Positions 1-8,954 of a stretch of 64,000 nucleotides of DNA are shown piece by piece. Source of the stretch: Williamsia sp. (GTDB taxonomy: Bacteria; Actinomycetota; Actinomycetes; Mycobacteriales; Mycobacteriaceae). The stretch is taken from the NCBI RefSeq assembly GCF_016462415.1, contig NZ_JAEMTF010000010.1, positions 18,994 through 82,993 of the forward strand, given 5' to 3'. The notes beneath the pieces are model-generated. The model did not search any database and had not been told where the DNA came from. It was given only the letters and a program-made list of their open reading frames with translations. A program made the position numbers and the translations under genes. The first letter of the stretch is position 1, and each line of letters begins with the position of its first letter.

Positions 1-2
1 TG

Positions 3-536
3 CCGCAGCGCGCGCGTCCCGGGGGGTACGACCGTGCCGCGTTCGGCTCGGCGTGGGCCGACTCGTCCGACGCCCAGGACGCGGGCAACGGGTGCGACAC
101 CCGCAACGACGTCCTCGACCGCGACCTGCGCGACAAGACCTACGTGGCGGTCGCGTCGTGTCCCCGTGCGGTGCAGACCGGGGAGCTGCGCAGTCCCTAC
201 AGCGGCGAATGGATCGACTTCCGGCGCGGCCGCTCCAGCGGGTCAGCGATCCAGATCGACCACATCGTGCCGCTGGCCTACGCGTGGGACATGGGTGCGT
301 CGCAGTGGGAGCCGGCCGTGCGGCTGCGGTTCGCCAACGACCCCGCCAACCTCGTCGCCGTGGACGGCCCGTCGAATCAGGACAAGAGCGACAAGCCGCC
401 GTCGGTGTGGATGCCGCGTCGGGCGGCGTTCGCCTGCCAGTACGCGGTGCAGTTCGTGCGGGTCGTCGCCACGTATCACCTCTCCGTCGACGCGCCGTCG
501 GTACCGGTGCTGCGCCGGTCGCTGCGGCGGTGCTGA
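3..536 (+). CDS. HNH endonuclease family protein, 3' part only
   Basis: The frame is open from the left window edge to the stop at 536, so the start lies outside. The visible 177 residues match the actinobacterial secreted-type HNH family (DUF1524-like): an N-terminal YDR...GCDTRND block, then IDHIVPLAYAWDMGA, then NDPANLVAVDG and NQDKSDKPPSVWMP. The DH, the N residues and the K-x-D-x-x-P-x-x-W-x-P stretch form the expected metal-binding nuclease core. The family is usually exported, but the signal peptide cannot be checked here. The substrate is unknown; nicking of non-specific DNA is the usual assumption. An ATG at about 144 in the same frame is internal and would cut off the conserved GCDTRND block. 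Confidence 0.75.
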   Translation, partial: PQRARPGGYDRAAFGSAWADSSDAQDAGNGCDTRNDVLDRDLRDKTYVAVASCPRAVQTGELRSPYSGEWIDFRRGRSSGSAIQIDHIVPLAYAWDMGASQWEPAVRLRFANDPANLVAVDGPSNQDKSDKPPSVWMPRRAAFACQYAVQFVRVVATYHLSVDAPSVPVLRRSLRRC

Positions 537-598
537 TCTGTACGGCACACCCGTGCTGCCCTGCGACGGCGCGATGCGGGTCCACGCGGGTGCGGCGT

Positions 599-604
599 TA
601 GTCT
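599..604 (+). promoter_or_regulatory. -10 box of leaderless proA promoter
   Basis: TAGTCT (TANNNT type) ends 6 nt before the proA ATG at 611, which places transcription start at or next to the start codon. No ribosome binding site precedes the ATG. Confidence 0.6.
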
Positions 605-610
605 GGTCCG

Positions 611-1915
611 ATGAGCGCAACCACCGCAGACACAGCGGTCGCGGATCGGGTGGACGCCGACGCGTCGGATCCCGGCACATCGATCGAGGTGCAGGTCACC
701 GACGCCGCGCAGGCCGCGCGCCGGGCATCGCGAATCCTGGCCCGACAGACCACGGCAACCAAGAACGCCGTACTGCTCGCCGCCGCCGACGCGCTGGTCG
801 CCCAGGCCGCCCCGATCCTCGCGGCCAACGACCGCGACATCGACCGCGCCCGGGCCGCGGGCATCGGTGAGAGCCTGCTCGACCGGCTGCGGCTGACCGC
901 CGACCGTGTCGGCCAGATCGCCGACGGGCTGCGCCAGGTCGCGACCCTGCCCGATCCGATCGGCGACATCGTGTCCGGCAAGACGCTGCCCAACGGGCTG
1001 CACCTGCGTCAGGTCCGCGTCCCCCTCGGCGTCGTCGGCATGGTCTACGAGGCCCGCCCCAACGTGACCGTCGACGCGTTCGGCATCGCGTGCAAGTCCG
1101 GCAACGCCGTGCTGCTGCGCGGGTCGTCGTCGGCCGCGGAGTCCAACGCCGCGCTCGTCGCGGTGCTCCGCGACGTCCTCGTCGACCACGGCCTGCCCGC
1201 CGACCTCGTCACGTTGCTGCCCAGCGCCGACCGGTCGAGCGTCACCGCGCTGATCCGGGCGCGCGGCCTCGTCGACGTCGTGATCCCCCGCGGGGGCGCC
1301 GGACTCATCGCATCGGTGGTCCGGGATGCGACCGTGCCGACCATCGAGACCGGCACCGGCAACTGCCACATCTACGTCTCCGCCACGGCCGATCTCGACA
1401 TCGCCACCGACGTCGTCGTCAACTCCAAGACCCGCCGACCGAGCGTCTGCAACACCGTGGAGACCGTCCTGATCGACACCGCCGTCGCCGACGTCGCCCT
1501 GCCGCGACTGGTCTCGGCGCTCCAGGCCCACGGCGTGGTGATCCACGGCGATGAGCCGGGGATGGAGCCGGCGACCGAATCCGACTGGGCTGATGAGTAT
1601 CTCAGCCTGGACATCGCGGTCAAGATCGTCGACGGCATCGACGCCGCCATCGACCACATCGACACGTGGGGTACCGGGCACACCGAGGCCGTGATCACCG
1701 AGGACCTCGCACTCGCAACGGAGTTCACCGACCGCGTGGACGCCGCCGCGGTGATGGTCAACGCCTCCACCGCGTTCACCGACGGCGAGCAGTTCGGGTT
1801 CGGTGCCGAGATCGGCATCTCCACCCAGAAGCTGCACGCCCGGGGGCCGATGGGCCTGCCCGAGCTCACCTCCACGAAGTGGATCGTGTGGGGCCGGGGG
1901 CAGACGCGCGCATGA
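611..1915 (+). CDS. proA: Gamma-glutamyl phosphate reductase
   Basis: Second step of proline synthesis: NADPH-dependent reduction of gamma-glutamyl phosphate to glutamate semialdehyde in the cytosol. The 434-residue product has full family length, with the typical [19 protein letters not shown] segment, the NAVLLRG nucleotide-binding stretch and the catalytic Cys in [11 protein letters not shown]. The ATG at 611 is supported by a -10 box 6 nt upstream. The stop overlaps the start of the MoxR gene (ATGA), so the two are probably co-transcribed; the same proA-MoxR-VWA order occurs in mycobacteria. Confidence 0.97.
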   Translation: MSATTADTAVADRVDADASDPGTSIEVQVTDAAQAARRASRILARQTTATKNAVLLAAADALVAQAAPILAANDRDIDRARAAGIGESLLDRLRLTADRVGQIADGLRQVATLPDPIGDIVSGKTLPNGLHLRQVRVPLGVVGMVYEARPNVTVDAFGIACKSGNAVLLRGSSSAAESNAALVAVLRDVLVDHGLPADLVTLLPSADRSSVTALIRARGLVDVVIPRGGAGLIASVVRDATVPTIETGTGNCHIYVSATADLDIATDVVVNSKTRRPSVCNTVETVLIDTAVADVALPRLVSALQAHGVVIHGDEPGMEPATESDWADEYLSLDIAVKIVDGIDAAIDHIDTWGTGHTEAVITEDLALATEFTDRVDAAAVMVNASTAFTDGEQFGFGAEIGISTQKLHARGPMGLPELTSTKWIVWGRGQTRA

Positions 1916-2841
1916 CCTCGACACCGATCGACAACACCGGCATCGCACTCGGCGGCCCCAGCGTGGAACCGGTGTTCACCGACACCACGAACGTGGTGGA
2001 CCGACTGGCCGAGACCGGGTATCTGGCCGACGTCGCCACCGCCACCGCGGTCTTCCTCGCCGACCGACTCGGCAAACCCCTCCTGGTCGAGGGGCCCGCG
2101 GGTGTCGGCAAGACCGAACTGGCGCGGGCGATCTCGCAGACCGCGGGCGCCGAACTCGTGCGGCTGCAGTGCTACGAGGGCATCGACGAGGCGCGGGCGC
2201 TCTACGAGTGGAACCACGCCAAGCAGATCCTGCACATCCAGTCGACCGGACAGCGCGGCTGGGACGAGACCAAGGCCGACATCTTCTCCGAGGAGTTCCT
2301 GCTCCCACGTCCGCTGCTGCGGGCCATCTCGCGCACCGAGCCGACCGTGCTGCTCATCGACGAGGTCGACAAGGCCGACGTCGACGTCGAGGGGCTGCTG
2401 CTCGAGGTGCTCAGCGACTTCGCCGTCACCATCCCCGAGATGGGTACCGTCACCGCGGTGCGCCGGCCCATCGTGCTGCTGACGTCGAATGCGACCCGCG
2501 AACTCTCCGAGGCGCTCAAACGTCGCTGCCTGTACCTCTACATCGACTTCCCCGACGCGGCCCGCGAACACGACATCCTCTCGTCGCGGGTGCCGGGGCT
2601 CTCCGATTCACTCGCTCGCGAGATGGTGCGCATCATCGGCGTGTTGCGGAGCCTGGACCTGCGCAAGAAGCCGTCGGTCGCCGAGACCATCGACTGGGGC
2701 AACACCCTGCTGGCGTTGGGGATCGGCGAGAAACCCGGACGCGGCCTCGACGACGCCCTGATCAAGCGGACCCTCGGCGTCGTCCTCAAGCACCGACCCG
2801 ATCTGGCGACGGCGGCCGCGGAGCTGAAGCTGGACCGATGA
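1912..2841 (+). CDS. MoxR-type AAA+ ATPase
   Basis: A 309-residue AAA+ ATPase of the MoxR group, thought to act as a chaperone with a partner VWA protein when assembling metal centres or complexes. Visible motifs are Walker A (GPAGVGKT, about residues 61-68), Walker B ([10 protein letters not shown]) and sensor 1 ([18 protein letters not shown]). The start was set at 1912 because its ATG overlaps the proA stop (ATGA); in-frame sequence upstream is proA in another frame. The stop overlaps the start of the VWA gene (ATGA). The client of this pair is not known. Confidence 0.92.
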   Translation: MTSTPIDNTGIALGGPSVEPVFTDTTNVVDRLAETGYLADVATATAVFLADRLGKPLLVEGPAGVGKTELARAISQTAGAELVRLQCYEGIDEARALYEWNHAKQILHIQSTGQRGWDETKADIFSEEFLLPRPLLRAISRTEPTVLLIDEVDKADVDVEGLLLEVLSDFAVTIPEMGTVTAVRRPIVLLTSNATRELSEALKRRCLYLYIDFPDAAREHDILSSRVPGLSDSLAREMVRIIGVLRSLDLRKKPSVAETIDWGNTLLALGIGEKPGRGLDDALIKRTLGVVLKHRPDLATAAAELKLDR

Positions 2842-4262
2842 CCTCCCCGCTGCGCTCGTCGACGGTCGCGCCCGACCATCTCGTGGACCACCTCACGGGT
2901 TTCGTCGACGACCTGCGGGATCGCGGGATCGTGGTCGGTCCGGCCTCTCTGATCGACGCCGCGTCGGCGACCGAGGTGCTGAACTTGCTCGACCGGAACA
3001 GCTTTCGCGAGGGACTGGCCTGCACACTGGTCACCGACCACGGGCACCGGGCGGTGTTCGACGCCGTGTTCGACCTGTGGTTCCCGGTCGGTTCCGGTAT
3101 GCGGACGACCACCCAGGAGTTGCCCACCGATGCCGACGGGGCCGTCGACATCGACGCCGTCCGCGAGATGGTCGCGGAGATGCTGGCCGATCCGGACGCG
3201 GAGAACGACGGTCGGCTGGCCGAACTGATCTCGCTGATCGTCGACCAGATCGGCGGATACCGCTCCACCCGTGGCGACGCGTTCTCGACCTACCAGGCGA
3301 TGTCCACGATCCGGCCGCAGACATTGATCGCGAAGATCGCCGCGGCGATGGCGGCGGCGAGTTCGACCGATCAGGACGGTGCCGAGCCGCGCTATCGCCG
3401 CTCGGCCGCCGATCGCGTCACGAGGTTCGGGTCGATGATCTCCGAGGAGACCCGCAGGCGCATGGTCGATCGCGCCGGTCGTGACCGAGTGGGGGAGTAC
3501 GCGGTCCCGACGCTGCCGGAGAACATCAACTTCCTCTCCGCCGGACGCGCGGAGATGATCGAGATGCGACGCACGATCGACCCGCTCGCTCGGCTGCTCG
3601 CGGCCAAGCTCGAGGTGCGGCGGCGGCGGGCCCGACGCGGCGTCGTCGACATCCGCAAGACCCTGCGGGCGTCGATGTCGACCGGCGGCGTCCCCATCGA
3701 TCTCACCTACGCCCGTCCCCGCCCGGGTCGGCCCGAACTGGTGATCCTGTGCGACGTCTCCGGGTCGGTGTCCGGGTTCTCGCAGTTCACGCTGCAGCTG
3801 GTCTACGCACTGCGCCAACACTTCTCGGCCGTGCGGGTGTTCGCGTTCGTCGACACCGTCGACGAGGTGACCGAGTACTTCAGCCGGCGACCCGACGACA
3901 TCGACATCGGGTCGTCGGTGGCGCAGATCCTGAGCTCGGCACGTCTGATCACCCGCGACGGCCACTCCGATTACGGCCACGCCCTGGCGGGGTTCGTCGA
4001 CTCCTACATCGACTCGCTGACCCACCGCGGCGCGCTGCTGGTGCTCGGCGACGGCCGCAACAACTATCACGATCCGAGCTTCGGTGCGCTGCGCGAACTG
4101 GTGACCCGCGCCCGCCACGCCTACTGGCTGAACCCGGAGGCGCAGAGCATCTGGAACTCGGGGGATTCGGTGGCGTCGGACTACGCGACGATCATCGAGA
4201 TGCACGAGTGCCGCAACGCGGCGCAGTTGGCGCGGGTCGTCGCCGAATTGCTGCCGGTCTAG
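2838..4262 (+). CDS. VWA-domain CoxE-like protein, MoxR partner
   Basis: 474 residues. The C-terminal half carries a von Willebrand factor A domain with a MIDAS metal site (CDVSGSVSGFS, the DxSxS motif), preceded by a basic linker rich in Arg. The N-terminal half resembles the CoxE/YehP-type VWA proteins that pair with MoxR ATPases. The ATG overlaps the MoxR stop by 4 nt, and the pair is conserved in actinobacteria. A role in maturing a metal enzyme is inferred from CoxD/CoxE systems; no such enzyme is encoded next to it here. Confidence 0.88.
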   Translation: MTSPLRSSTVAPDHLVDHLTGFVDDLRDRGIVVGPASLIDAASATEVLNLLDRNSFREGLACTLVTDHGHRAVFDAVFDLWFPVGSGMRTTTQELPTDADGAVDIDAVREMVAEMLADPDAENDGRLAELISLIVDQIGGYRSTRGDAFSTYQAMSTIRPQTLIAKIAAAMAAASSTDQDGAEPRYRRSAADRVTRFGSMISEETRRRMVDRAGRDRVGEYAVPTLPENINFLSAGRAEMIEMRRTIDPLARLLAAKLEVRRRRARRGVVDIRKTLRASMSTGGVPIDLTYARPRPGRPELVILCDVSGSVSGFSQFTLQLVYALRQHFSAVRVFAFVDTVDEVTEYFSRRPDDIDIGSSVAQILSSARLITRDGHSDYGHALAGFVDSYIDSLTHRGALLVLGDGRNNYHDPSFGALRELVTRARHAYWLNPEAQSIWNSGDSVASDYATIIEMHECRNAAQLARVVAELLPV

Positions 4263-4305
4263 CGTCGGCGTCCGCAGCAGATGTCGATACCCGCAGGTGG
4301 CCCCG

Positions 4306-4311
4306 TAGACT
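4306..4311 (+). promoter_or_regulatory. -10 box of leaderless nadD promoter
   Basis: TAGACT ends 8 nt before the ATG at 4320, consistent with a leaderless nadD transcript. It also argues against the in-frame ATG at 4281, which lies upstream of the box. Confidence 0.5.
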
Positions 4312-4319
4312 CCTCAGAC

Positions 4320-5078
4320 ATGCCCGACACCGGATCGCCCGACGTGAGCGGCCGACCCGCCCGGCGCAGGCGGATAGGCGTGATGGGCGGCACCTTCGAC
4401 CCCATCCACAACGGCCACCTCGTCGCGGCCAACGAGGTCGCCGACCGGTTCGATCTCGACGAGGTCGTGTTCGTGCCGACGGGGCGTCCCTGGCAGAAAC
4501 TCGTCGACGACGGCGCCCGCACCCCCGCGGTGAGCCCGGCCGAGGACCGCTACCTGATGACGGTCATCGCGACCGCGGCCAACCCCCGCTTCTCGGTGAG
4601 CCGCGTCGACATCGAACGGCAGGGTGACACCTACACGGTCGACACCCTGCGCGACCTGCACCGGCTGCACCCCGACGCCGATCAGTACTTCATCACCGGC
4701 GCCGACGCGCTGAGTTCGATCCTGACCTGGCAGAACTGGGAGGAGCTGTTCGGCCTCGCCCGCTTCGTGGGCGTGAGCCGACCCGGGTACGACCTCGACG
4801 CCGGCCACCTGGGCGCCCACCTGGCGACCCTGCCGCCCGACGCCCTGCACCTCATCGAGGTTCCGGCACTGGCGATCTCGTCGACGGACTGCCGTACTCG
4901 CGCAGGCGAGGGCCGTCCGGTCTGGTACCTCGTGCCGGACGGCGTGGTGCAGTACATCAACAAACGCAGGCTCTATCGGACACCCCAACCGGAATCTCCC
5001 GGGGTCTCGGGTCCGTCCGCGCGTCCCGAGCCCCTCTCCGGGGCGCAGGACCATCTCTCATCGAAAGGACCACAGTGA
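4320..5078 (+). CDS. nadD: Nicotinate-nucleotide adenylyltransferase
   Basis: Transfers AMP from ATP to nicotinate mononucleotide to give deamido-NAD in NAD synthesis. The nucleotidyltransferase signature [15 protein letters not shown] lies near the N-terminus and the ISSTDCR (ISSTxIR-type) motif near the C-terminus. The product is 252 residues. The start at 4320 is preferred over 4281 because a -10 box sits just upstream. The C-terminal tail after about residue 215 is a proline- and serine-rich extension. The stop overlaps the rsfS GTG, so nadD, rsfS, gpgP and octT form one tight operon. Confidence 0.93.
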   Translation: MPDTGSPDVSGRPARRRRIGVMGGTFDPIHNGHLVAANEVADRFDLDEVVFVPTGRPWQKLVDDGARTPAVSPAEDRYLMTVIATAANPRFSVSRVDIERQGDTYTVDTLRDLHRLHPDADQYFITGADALSSILTWQNWEELFGLARFVGVSRPGYDLDAGHLGAHLATLPPDALHLIEVPALAISSTDCRTRAGEGRPVWYLVPDGVVQYINKRRLYRTPQPESPGVSGPSARPEPLSGAQDHLSSKGPQ

Positions 5079-5434
5079 CAGCCACATCCGAGGCACTCGC
5101 CATGGCCAAGGTGGCCGCACAGGCGGCCTCCGACAAGCTGGCCGACGACGTCGTCGTGATCGACGTCTCCGAACAACTGGTCATCACCGACCTGTTCGTC
5201 ATCGCCTCGGCGGGCAACGAACGTCAGGTCGGCGCCATCGTCGACGCCGTCGAGGAGAAGCTCCGCGAGGTCGGACGCAAACCTCTGCGGCGCGAGGGAA
5301 CTCGCGAGGGACGGTGGACACTGCTGGACTACTCCGACATCGTCGTGCACATCCAGCACTCCGACGAGCGTGACTTCTATGCCCTGGAACGACTCTGGAA
5401 GGACTGCCCGGTCGTCGATGTCGAGCTGACCTGA
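5075..5434 (+). CDS. rsfS: Ribosomal silencing factor
   Basis: 119-residue RsfS/Iojap protein. In this family it binds ribosomal protein uL14 and blocks joining of the 30S and 50S subunits during starvation. Typical stretches are [20 protein letters not shown] and [15 protein letters not shown]. The GTG at 5075 overlaps the nadD stop, and a GAAAGGA ribosome binding site is centred about 10 nt upstream. Co-location with nadD is near-universal. Confidence 0.96.
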   Translation: MTATSEALAMAKVAAQAASDKLADDVVVIDVSEQLVITDLFVIASAGNERQVGAIVDAVEEKLREVGRKPLRREGTREGRWTLLDYSDIVVHIQHSDERDFYALERLWKDCPVVDVELT

Positions 5435-6135
5435 TGGGTGGTCCCGACACCCACGACAGCAGTGTCGAGCGGATGACCCCGGTCGTCCGGCGTCTCATCC
5501 TCCTGCGCCACGGCCAGACCGAGTACAACGCGGCGAGCCGGATGCAGGGTCAACTCGACACCGAGTTGTCGGCGCTCGGGGTGGCGCAGGCCGCCACGGC
5601 CGGCGCGGTTCTCGCACGGCGTGCGCCGCGGCTGATCATCTCGTCGGATCTGACCCGCGCCCGCGACACCGCGATCGCCCTGGCCGACCGGTGCGGTCTG
5701 ACGGTCACGACCGACACCCGCCTGCGGGAGACCCACCTCGGCGACTGGCAGGGGATGACCCACCTGGAGGTCGACGAGGCCATGCCGGGGGCGCGGGGAC
5801 AGTGGCGCGACGACGCCCACTGGCGTCCGCCGAACGGCGAGAGTCGCGTCGACGTCGCCGCCCGCACCGTCCCGCTGGTCGCCGAACTCGTCGAGCGGCT
5901 GCCGGACTGGGGTCGGGGACCCGACGCCGACAACCCCGTCGTCCTCGTCGCCCACGGTGGTGCGATCGCCGCGCTCACCGCGGGACTGTTGGATCTGCCC
6001 GTGCGCAACTGGCCGGTCTTCGGGGGACTGGCCAACACCAGCTGGGTCCAGCTGAGCGGACACGGCGACACCCCGGTGTGGCGCCTGGACGTGTGGAACG
6101 CCTCGGCCGAGGTCGCCGACGCGGGGGTGCAGTGA
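5434..6135 (+). CDS. gpgP: Glucosyl-3-phosphoglycerate phosphatase (histidine phosphatase)
   Basis: 233-residue histidine phosphatase. It carries the catalytic LRHGQTEYN motif, the SSDLTRARDTA arginine pair, the proton-donor region LGDWQGMT and the second histidine in VLVAHGGAI. The position between rsfS and the octT-like gene equals Rv2419c, a phosphatase that dephosphorylates glucosyl-3-phosphoglycerate early in methylglucose lipopolysaccharide synthesis. The ATG at 5434 abuts the rsfS stop and the gene's own stop overlaps the next GTG. The general family is certain; the specific substrate follows from synteny. Confidence 0.85.
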   Translation: MGGPDTHDSSVERMTPVVRRLILLRHGQTEYNAASRMQGQLDTELSALGVAQAATAGAVLARRAPRLIISSDLTRARDTAIALADRCGLTVTTDTRLRETHLGDWQGMTHLEVDEAMPGARGQWRDDAHWRPPNGESRVDVAARTVPLVAELVERLPDWGRGPDADNPVVLVAHGGAIAALTAGLLDLPVRNWPVFGGLANTSWVQLSGHGDTPVWRLDVWNASAEVADAGVQ

Positions 6136-6941
6136 CCGACTCGCGGCCCGGTTCGATCCTGGTGCTGTCGGATTCGCTCGCCTACTACGGTCCCGAGGGC
6201 GGACTGCCCGCCGACGACGAGCGCATCTGGCCCAACATCGCCGCCGAGGCGGTGGGCGAGCGGGCCGAACTGTTCGGGCGCATCGGGTGGACGACGCGCG
6301 ACGTCTGGTGGGCCCTGACCCAGGATCCGCGGATCTGGGCGGCGGTCCCGCACGCCCGCGTCGTGGTGCTGGCCATCGGCGGCATGGACACGCTGCCCTC
6401 CCCGTTGCCCACCGCGCTGCGTGAACAGATCCGCTACCTGCGACCGGCGCCGCTGCGCCAGGCCGTGCGCACCGCCTACCAGTGGGTGCAACCGCGGTTG
6501 TCGCCGCTCGGGTGGCCGGTCGCGTTGCCGCCGGCGGTGACGGTGGACTACCTCGAGAAGATCCGCGGCGCGCTGGCGATGGTGCGACCCGATCTGCCGG
6601 TGATCCTGTGCCTGTCACCGACGCACCGCAGTCCCTACTACGGGCACGTGCACACCGGGCGCGCCCCGGCGACCGCGGCCGCCCGCCGCTGGGCCGCCGA
6701 GCACGATGTCCCGACCGTCGATTTCTACCCGCCGACCGCGGCGCACTTCGCCGACTTCGACAGCGGTGCACCCGCCGAGCAGTCCATCGCCGCTGATCAC
6801 AACCCCGATGGCATCCACTGGGGCTTCGGGTGCCACCGCGATGTCGCCGAGGTGACGATCGCCGGTCTGCGCTCGGTCCTCGGGATCGGCGCCGGCGTCT
6901 CGACCACCGGTGCCGTTCGCGGCGACGACCCCCTACGCTGA
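6132..6941 (+). CDS. octT: SGNH-fold acyltransferase, OctT-like
   Basis: 269 residues with an SGNH hydrolase layout: nucleophile Ser in LVLSDSLAYYG near the N-terminus, the GGMD block (block III, usually GxND), and a C-terminal Asp-His pair in NPDGIHWGF. Its place after gpgP equals Rv2418c, the octanoyltransferase that acylates diglucosylglycerate in methylglucose lipopolysaccharide synthesis. The GTG overlaps the gpgP stop (GTGA). The acyltransferase role is taken from the syntenic homologue; from sequence alone it is an SGNH hydrolase. Confidence 0.78.
   Translation: MTDSRPGSILVLSDSLAYYGPEGGLPADDERIWPNIAAEAVGERAELFGRIGWTTRDVWWALTQDPRIWAAVPHARVVVLAIGGMDTLPSPLPTALREQIRYLRPAPLRQAVRTAYQWVQPRLSPLGWPVALPPAVTVDYLEKIRGALAMVRPDLPVILCLSPTHRSPYYGHVHTGRAPATAAARRWAAEHDVPTVDFYPPTAAHFADFDSGAPAEQSIAADHNPDGIHWGFGCHRDVAEVTIAGLRSVLGIGAGVSTTGAVRGDDPLR
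6934..6939 (+). promoter_or_regulatory. -10 box of leaderless degV promoter
   Basis: TACGCT lies inside the last codons of the octT-like gene and ends 6 nt before the GTG at 6946. Confidence 0.55.
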
Positions 6942-6945
6942 TCGC

Positions 6946-7812
6946 GTGGCCGTCGTCGTCGTTACCGATTCGTCGGCGCGGTTGCCCGCGTCGATCAGAG
7001 ACATGTACGACATCCGGCAGGTCCCGCTGCACGTTCTCAACGGGGAGCAGGATCTGGCCGAGGACGTCGACGAGATCGGCCCGGAACTGTTCGACGATCC
7101 AGCCACCACGACCTCCGGGGCCGTCCCCGCCGACCTCGAGGCCGCGTTCGGTCGCGCCGTCGCCGACAGTGGCGGCGACGGTGTCGTGGCCGTGCTCATG
7201 AGCCGCCGACTGAGCAGCACGTGGAGTTCGGCCCGGCTCGCCGCCGACCGCCACCCCGGTCAGATCCGGGTGGTCGACTCGCGTTCGGTCGGCATCGCCG
7301 TCGGGTTCGGTGCGATCGCGGCCGCGCAGGCCGCGCGGACCGGCGCCGACCGTGACCGGGTGTACGAGGCCGCCATCCGCGCCGGCTCGACCACCGAGTC
7401 GCTGCTGTGTGTCGCCCAGCTCGACAACCTGCGCAACAGCGGCCGGATCGGTGCGGCGACGCGGCTTTTCGGTTCGGCGTTGTCGATCAAGCCGGTCCTG
7501 CGGATGGTCGACGGCATGCTGGTGCTCACCGAGAAACAGCGCACCTTCTCCAAAGCGGTCGGCAAGATGGTCGACGCCGCCGTCGAGGCCACCGAGGGCA
7601 GGCCGGTGACCGTCGGTGTCCTGCACTGCGAGGCGCCCGAGGCGGCGGCCGACATCACCACCCGGCTGCGCGGACGGTTGCGCTCGATCACCTCGCTGAT
7701 CACCTCCGACATGGGGCCGGTCCTGAGTTGTCACGTCGGCTCGGGTGCAGTCGGCATCGCGGTGTGCTCGGAGGTCGGACCGATCGAGGGTTTCGAACCC
7801 GACGCCGCCTGA
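6946..7812 (+). CDS. DegV family fatty-acid-binding protein
   Basis: 288-residue DegV protein. In Gram-positive bacteria these cytosolic proteins bind a fatty acyl chain and some serve as FakB subunits for acyl phosphate formation. The N-terminal VVVTDSSARLP motif is clear, and the later GRIG and SIKPVLRM segments are typical. GTG 6946 is chosen over an upstream in-frame start at 6910 because the -10 box lies between them. No FakA-type kinase is encoded nearby, so the use of the bound lipid is unknown. Confidence 0.88.
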   Translation: MAVVVVTDSSARLPASIRDMYDIRQVPLHVLNGEQDLAEDVDEIGPELFDDPATTTSGAVPADLEAAFGRAVADSGGDGVVAVLMSRRLSSTWSSARLAADRHPGQIRVVDSRSVGIAVGFGAIAAAQAARTGADRDRVYEAAIRAGSTTESLLCVAQLDNLRNSGRIGAATRLFGSALSIKPVLRMVDGMLVLTEKQRTFSKAVGKMVDAAVEATEGRPVTVGVLHCEAPEAAADITTRLRGRLRSITSLITSDMGPVLSCHVGSGAVGIAVCSEVGPIEGFEPDAA

Positions 7813-7903
7813 CCGGTCGCGAGTCTTCTCCACAGGTACGACTGGCTGCACAGTTCGGCGGTGAACCGCCCGCCGATCGTGTGGTCTCGTCCGCGACGCT
7901 GCC

Positions 7904-7909
7904 TACCGT
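7904..7909 (+). promoter_or_regulatory. -10 box of leaderless comEA promoter
   Basis: TACCGT ends 6 nt before the comEA ATG at 7916; no ribosome binding site is present. Confidence 0.55.
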
Positions 7910-7915
7910 GACGAC

Positions 7916-8953
7916 ATGGCAAGCAGCTCTGGGCGTGACCGTCGACCCGATGCCCTGTCGCGCCTGCGATCGGCGCCCGCGCCCTGGACCCCGGAGGGCG
8001 ATGTCGGTGTGCCGGCCGATGACATCACCGCGCCATCCGCGGACGTTCACGGTGGGCCGCAGTGGGGTGCGACACCCTCGCCGCGGTGGCTGGACGACGC
8101 GTCCGACGGCGGCGTCGTTGCGGGACAGTCGGATCGGGCAGTCCCCGGTCGACGACCGCCCGCGCGCCGGATGCCGGTCGTCGCACCACCCGCCGCGATA
8201 GCGCTCATCGCGGTCGGTGTGCTCGCCTGCGTCGTGACCGCCTACACCGTGTTCCGGGGACCGTCCGACGATTCCCCCGCGGCCGCGCGGGTGGCGTTCC
8301 CGGCCTCGGCCGGTGTCGCGGCACCGACCGGATCGGCGTCTGCGGAAACGGGTCGTCCGACGGGCAGCGTCTCGTCGCCGTCGGCCCCGTCGGGGTCGGT
8401 GGCGCCCCGGCCGGCCGCGGCCGACGAACTGGTCGTGAGCGTCGTGGGATTGGTCCGCACGCCGGGTCTGGTGCGACTGGCCGGCACCGCCCGGGTCGCC
8501 GACGCGATCGCCCGCGCGGGCGGCGGTCGCCCGGGTGCCGACCTGCTGAGCCTGAACATGGCGCAACCGGTTCGCGACGGCGATCAGATCCTGGTCGGTT
8601 TCGCCGATCCGGACGGGGGAGCGGGCATGCGCAGCGCGATCGTGTCCGCGTCGTCGACCGGTGCAGGCACTCCCGGGGCCGCGACGTCCCCGGGTGGGGC
8701 GTCTGCGGGTGCGGCGCCCGCGACGACGGGCGCCCCCGGCGCGGCGTCGGCCGGAGAGGGTGCGCCGGTGAACCTGAACACCGCCGACGAGGCGGCGCTC
8801 GACACCCTGCCCGGGGTCGGGCCGGTCACGGCGAAGGCGATCATCGACTGGCGTTCGCGCAACGGTGGTTTCACGTCGATCGATCAGCTCGCCGAGGTCG
8901 ACGGTATCGGGCCCGGGCGACTGGCGAAGCTGCGTGATCGCGTCACGGTCTGA
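7916..8953 (+). CDS. comEA: ComEA-like DNA-binding protein
   Basis: 345 residues in four parts: a charged cytosolic N-terminus (about 1-80), one membrane segment (about 84-106), an SLBB-type domain (about 170-235, VVSVVGLVRTPGLVRL), a Gly/Ala/Ser-rich linker, and a C-terminal pair of helix-hairpin-helix motifs (VNLNTADEAALDTLPGVG; FTSIDQLAEVDGIGPGRL). The family binds double-stranded DNA outside the membrane and hands it to ComEC. The stop overlaps the beginning of comEC, confirming the pair. Whether this organism is naturally competent cannot be told from sequence. Confidence 0.9.
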   Translation: MASSSGRDRRPDALSRLRSAPAPWTPEGDVGVPADDITAPSADVHGGPQWGATPSPRWLDDASDGGVVAGQSDRAVPGRRPPARRMPVVAPPAAIALIAVGVLACVVTAYTVFRGPSDDSPAAARVAFPASAGVAAPTGSASAETGRPTGSVSSPSAPSGSVAPRPAAADELVVSVVGLVRTPGLVRLAGTARVADAIARAGGGRPGADLLSLNMAQPVRDGDQILVGFADPDGGAGMRSAIVSASSTGAGTPGAATSPGGASAGAAPATTGAPGAASAGEGAPVNLNTADEAALDTLPGVGPVTAKAIIDWRSRNGGFTSIDQLAEVDGIGPGRLAKLRDRVTV

Positions 8954-8954
8954 T

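Noticed and set aside
1..536. Mobile element at the left edge based on the HNH nuclease
   Set aside because: A single truncated HNH gene without transposase, integrase or repeats; the family is a common chromosomal secreted protein in actinobacteria.
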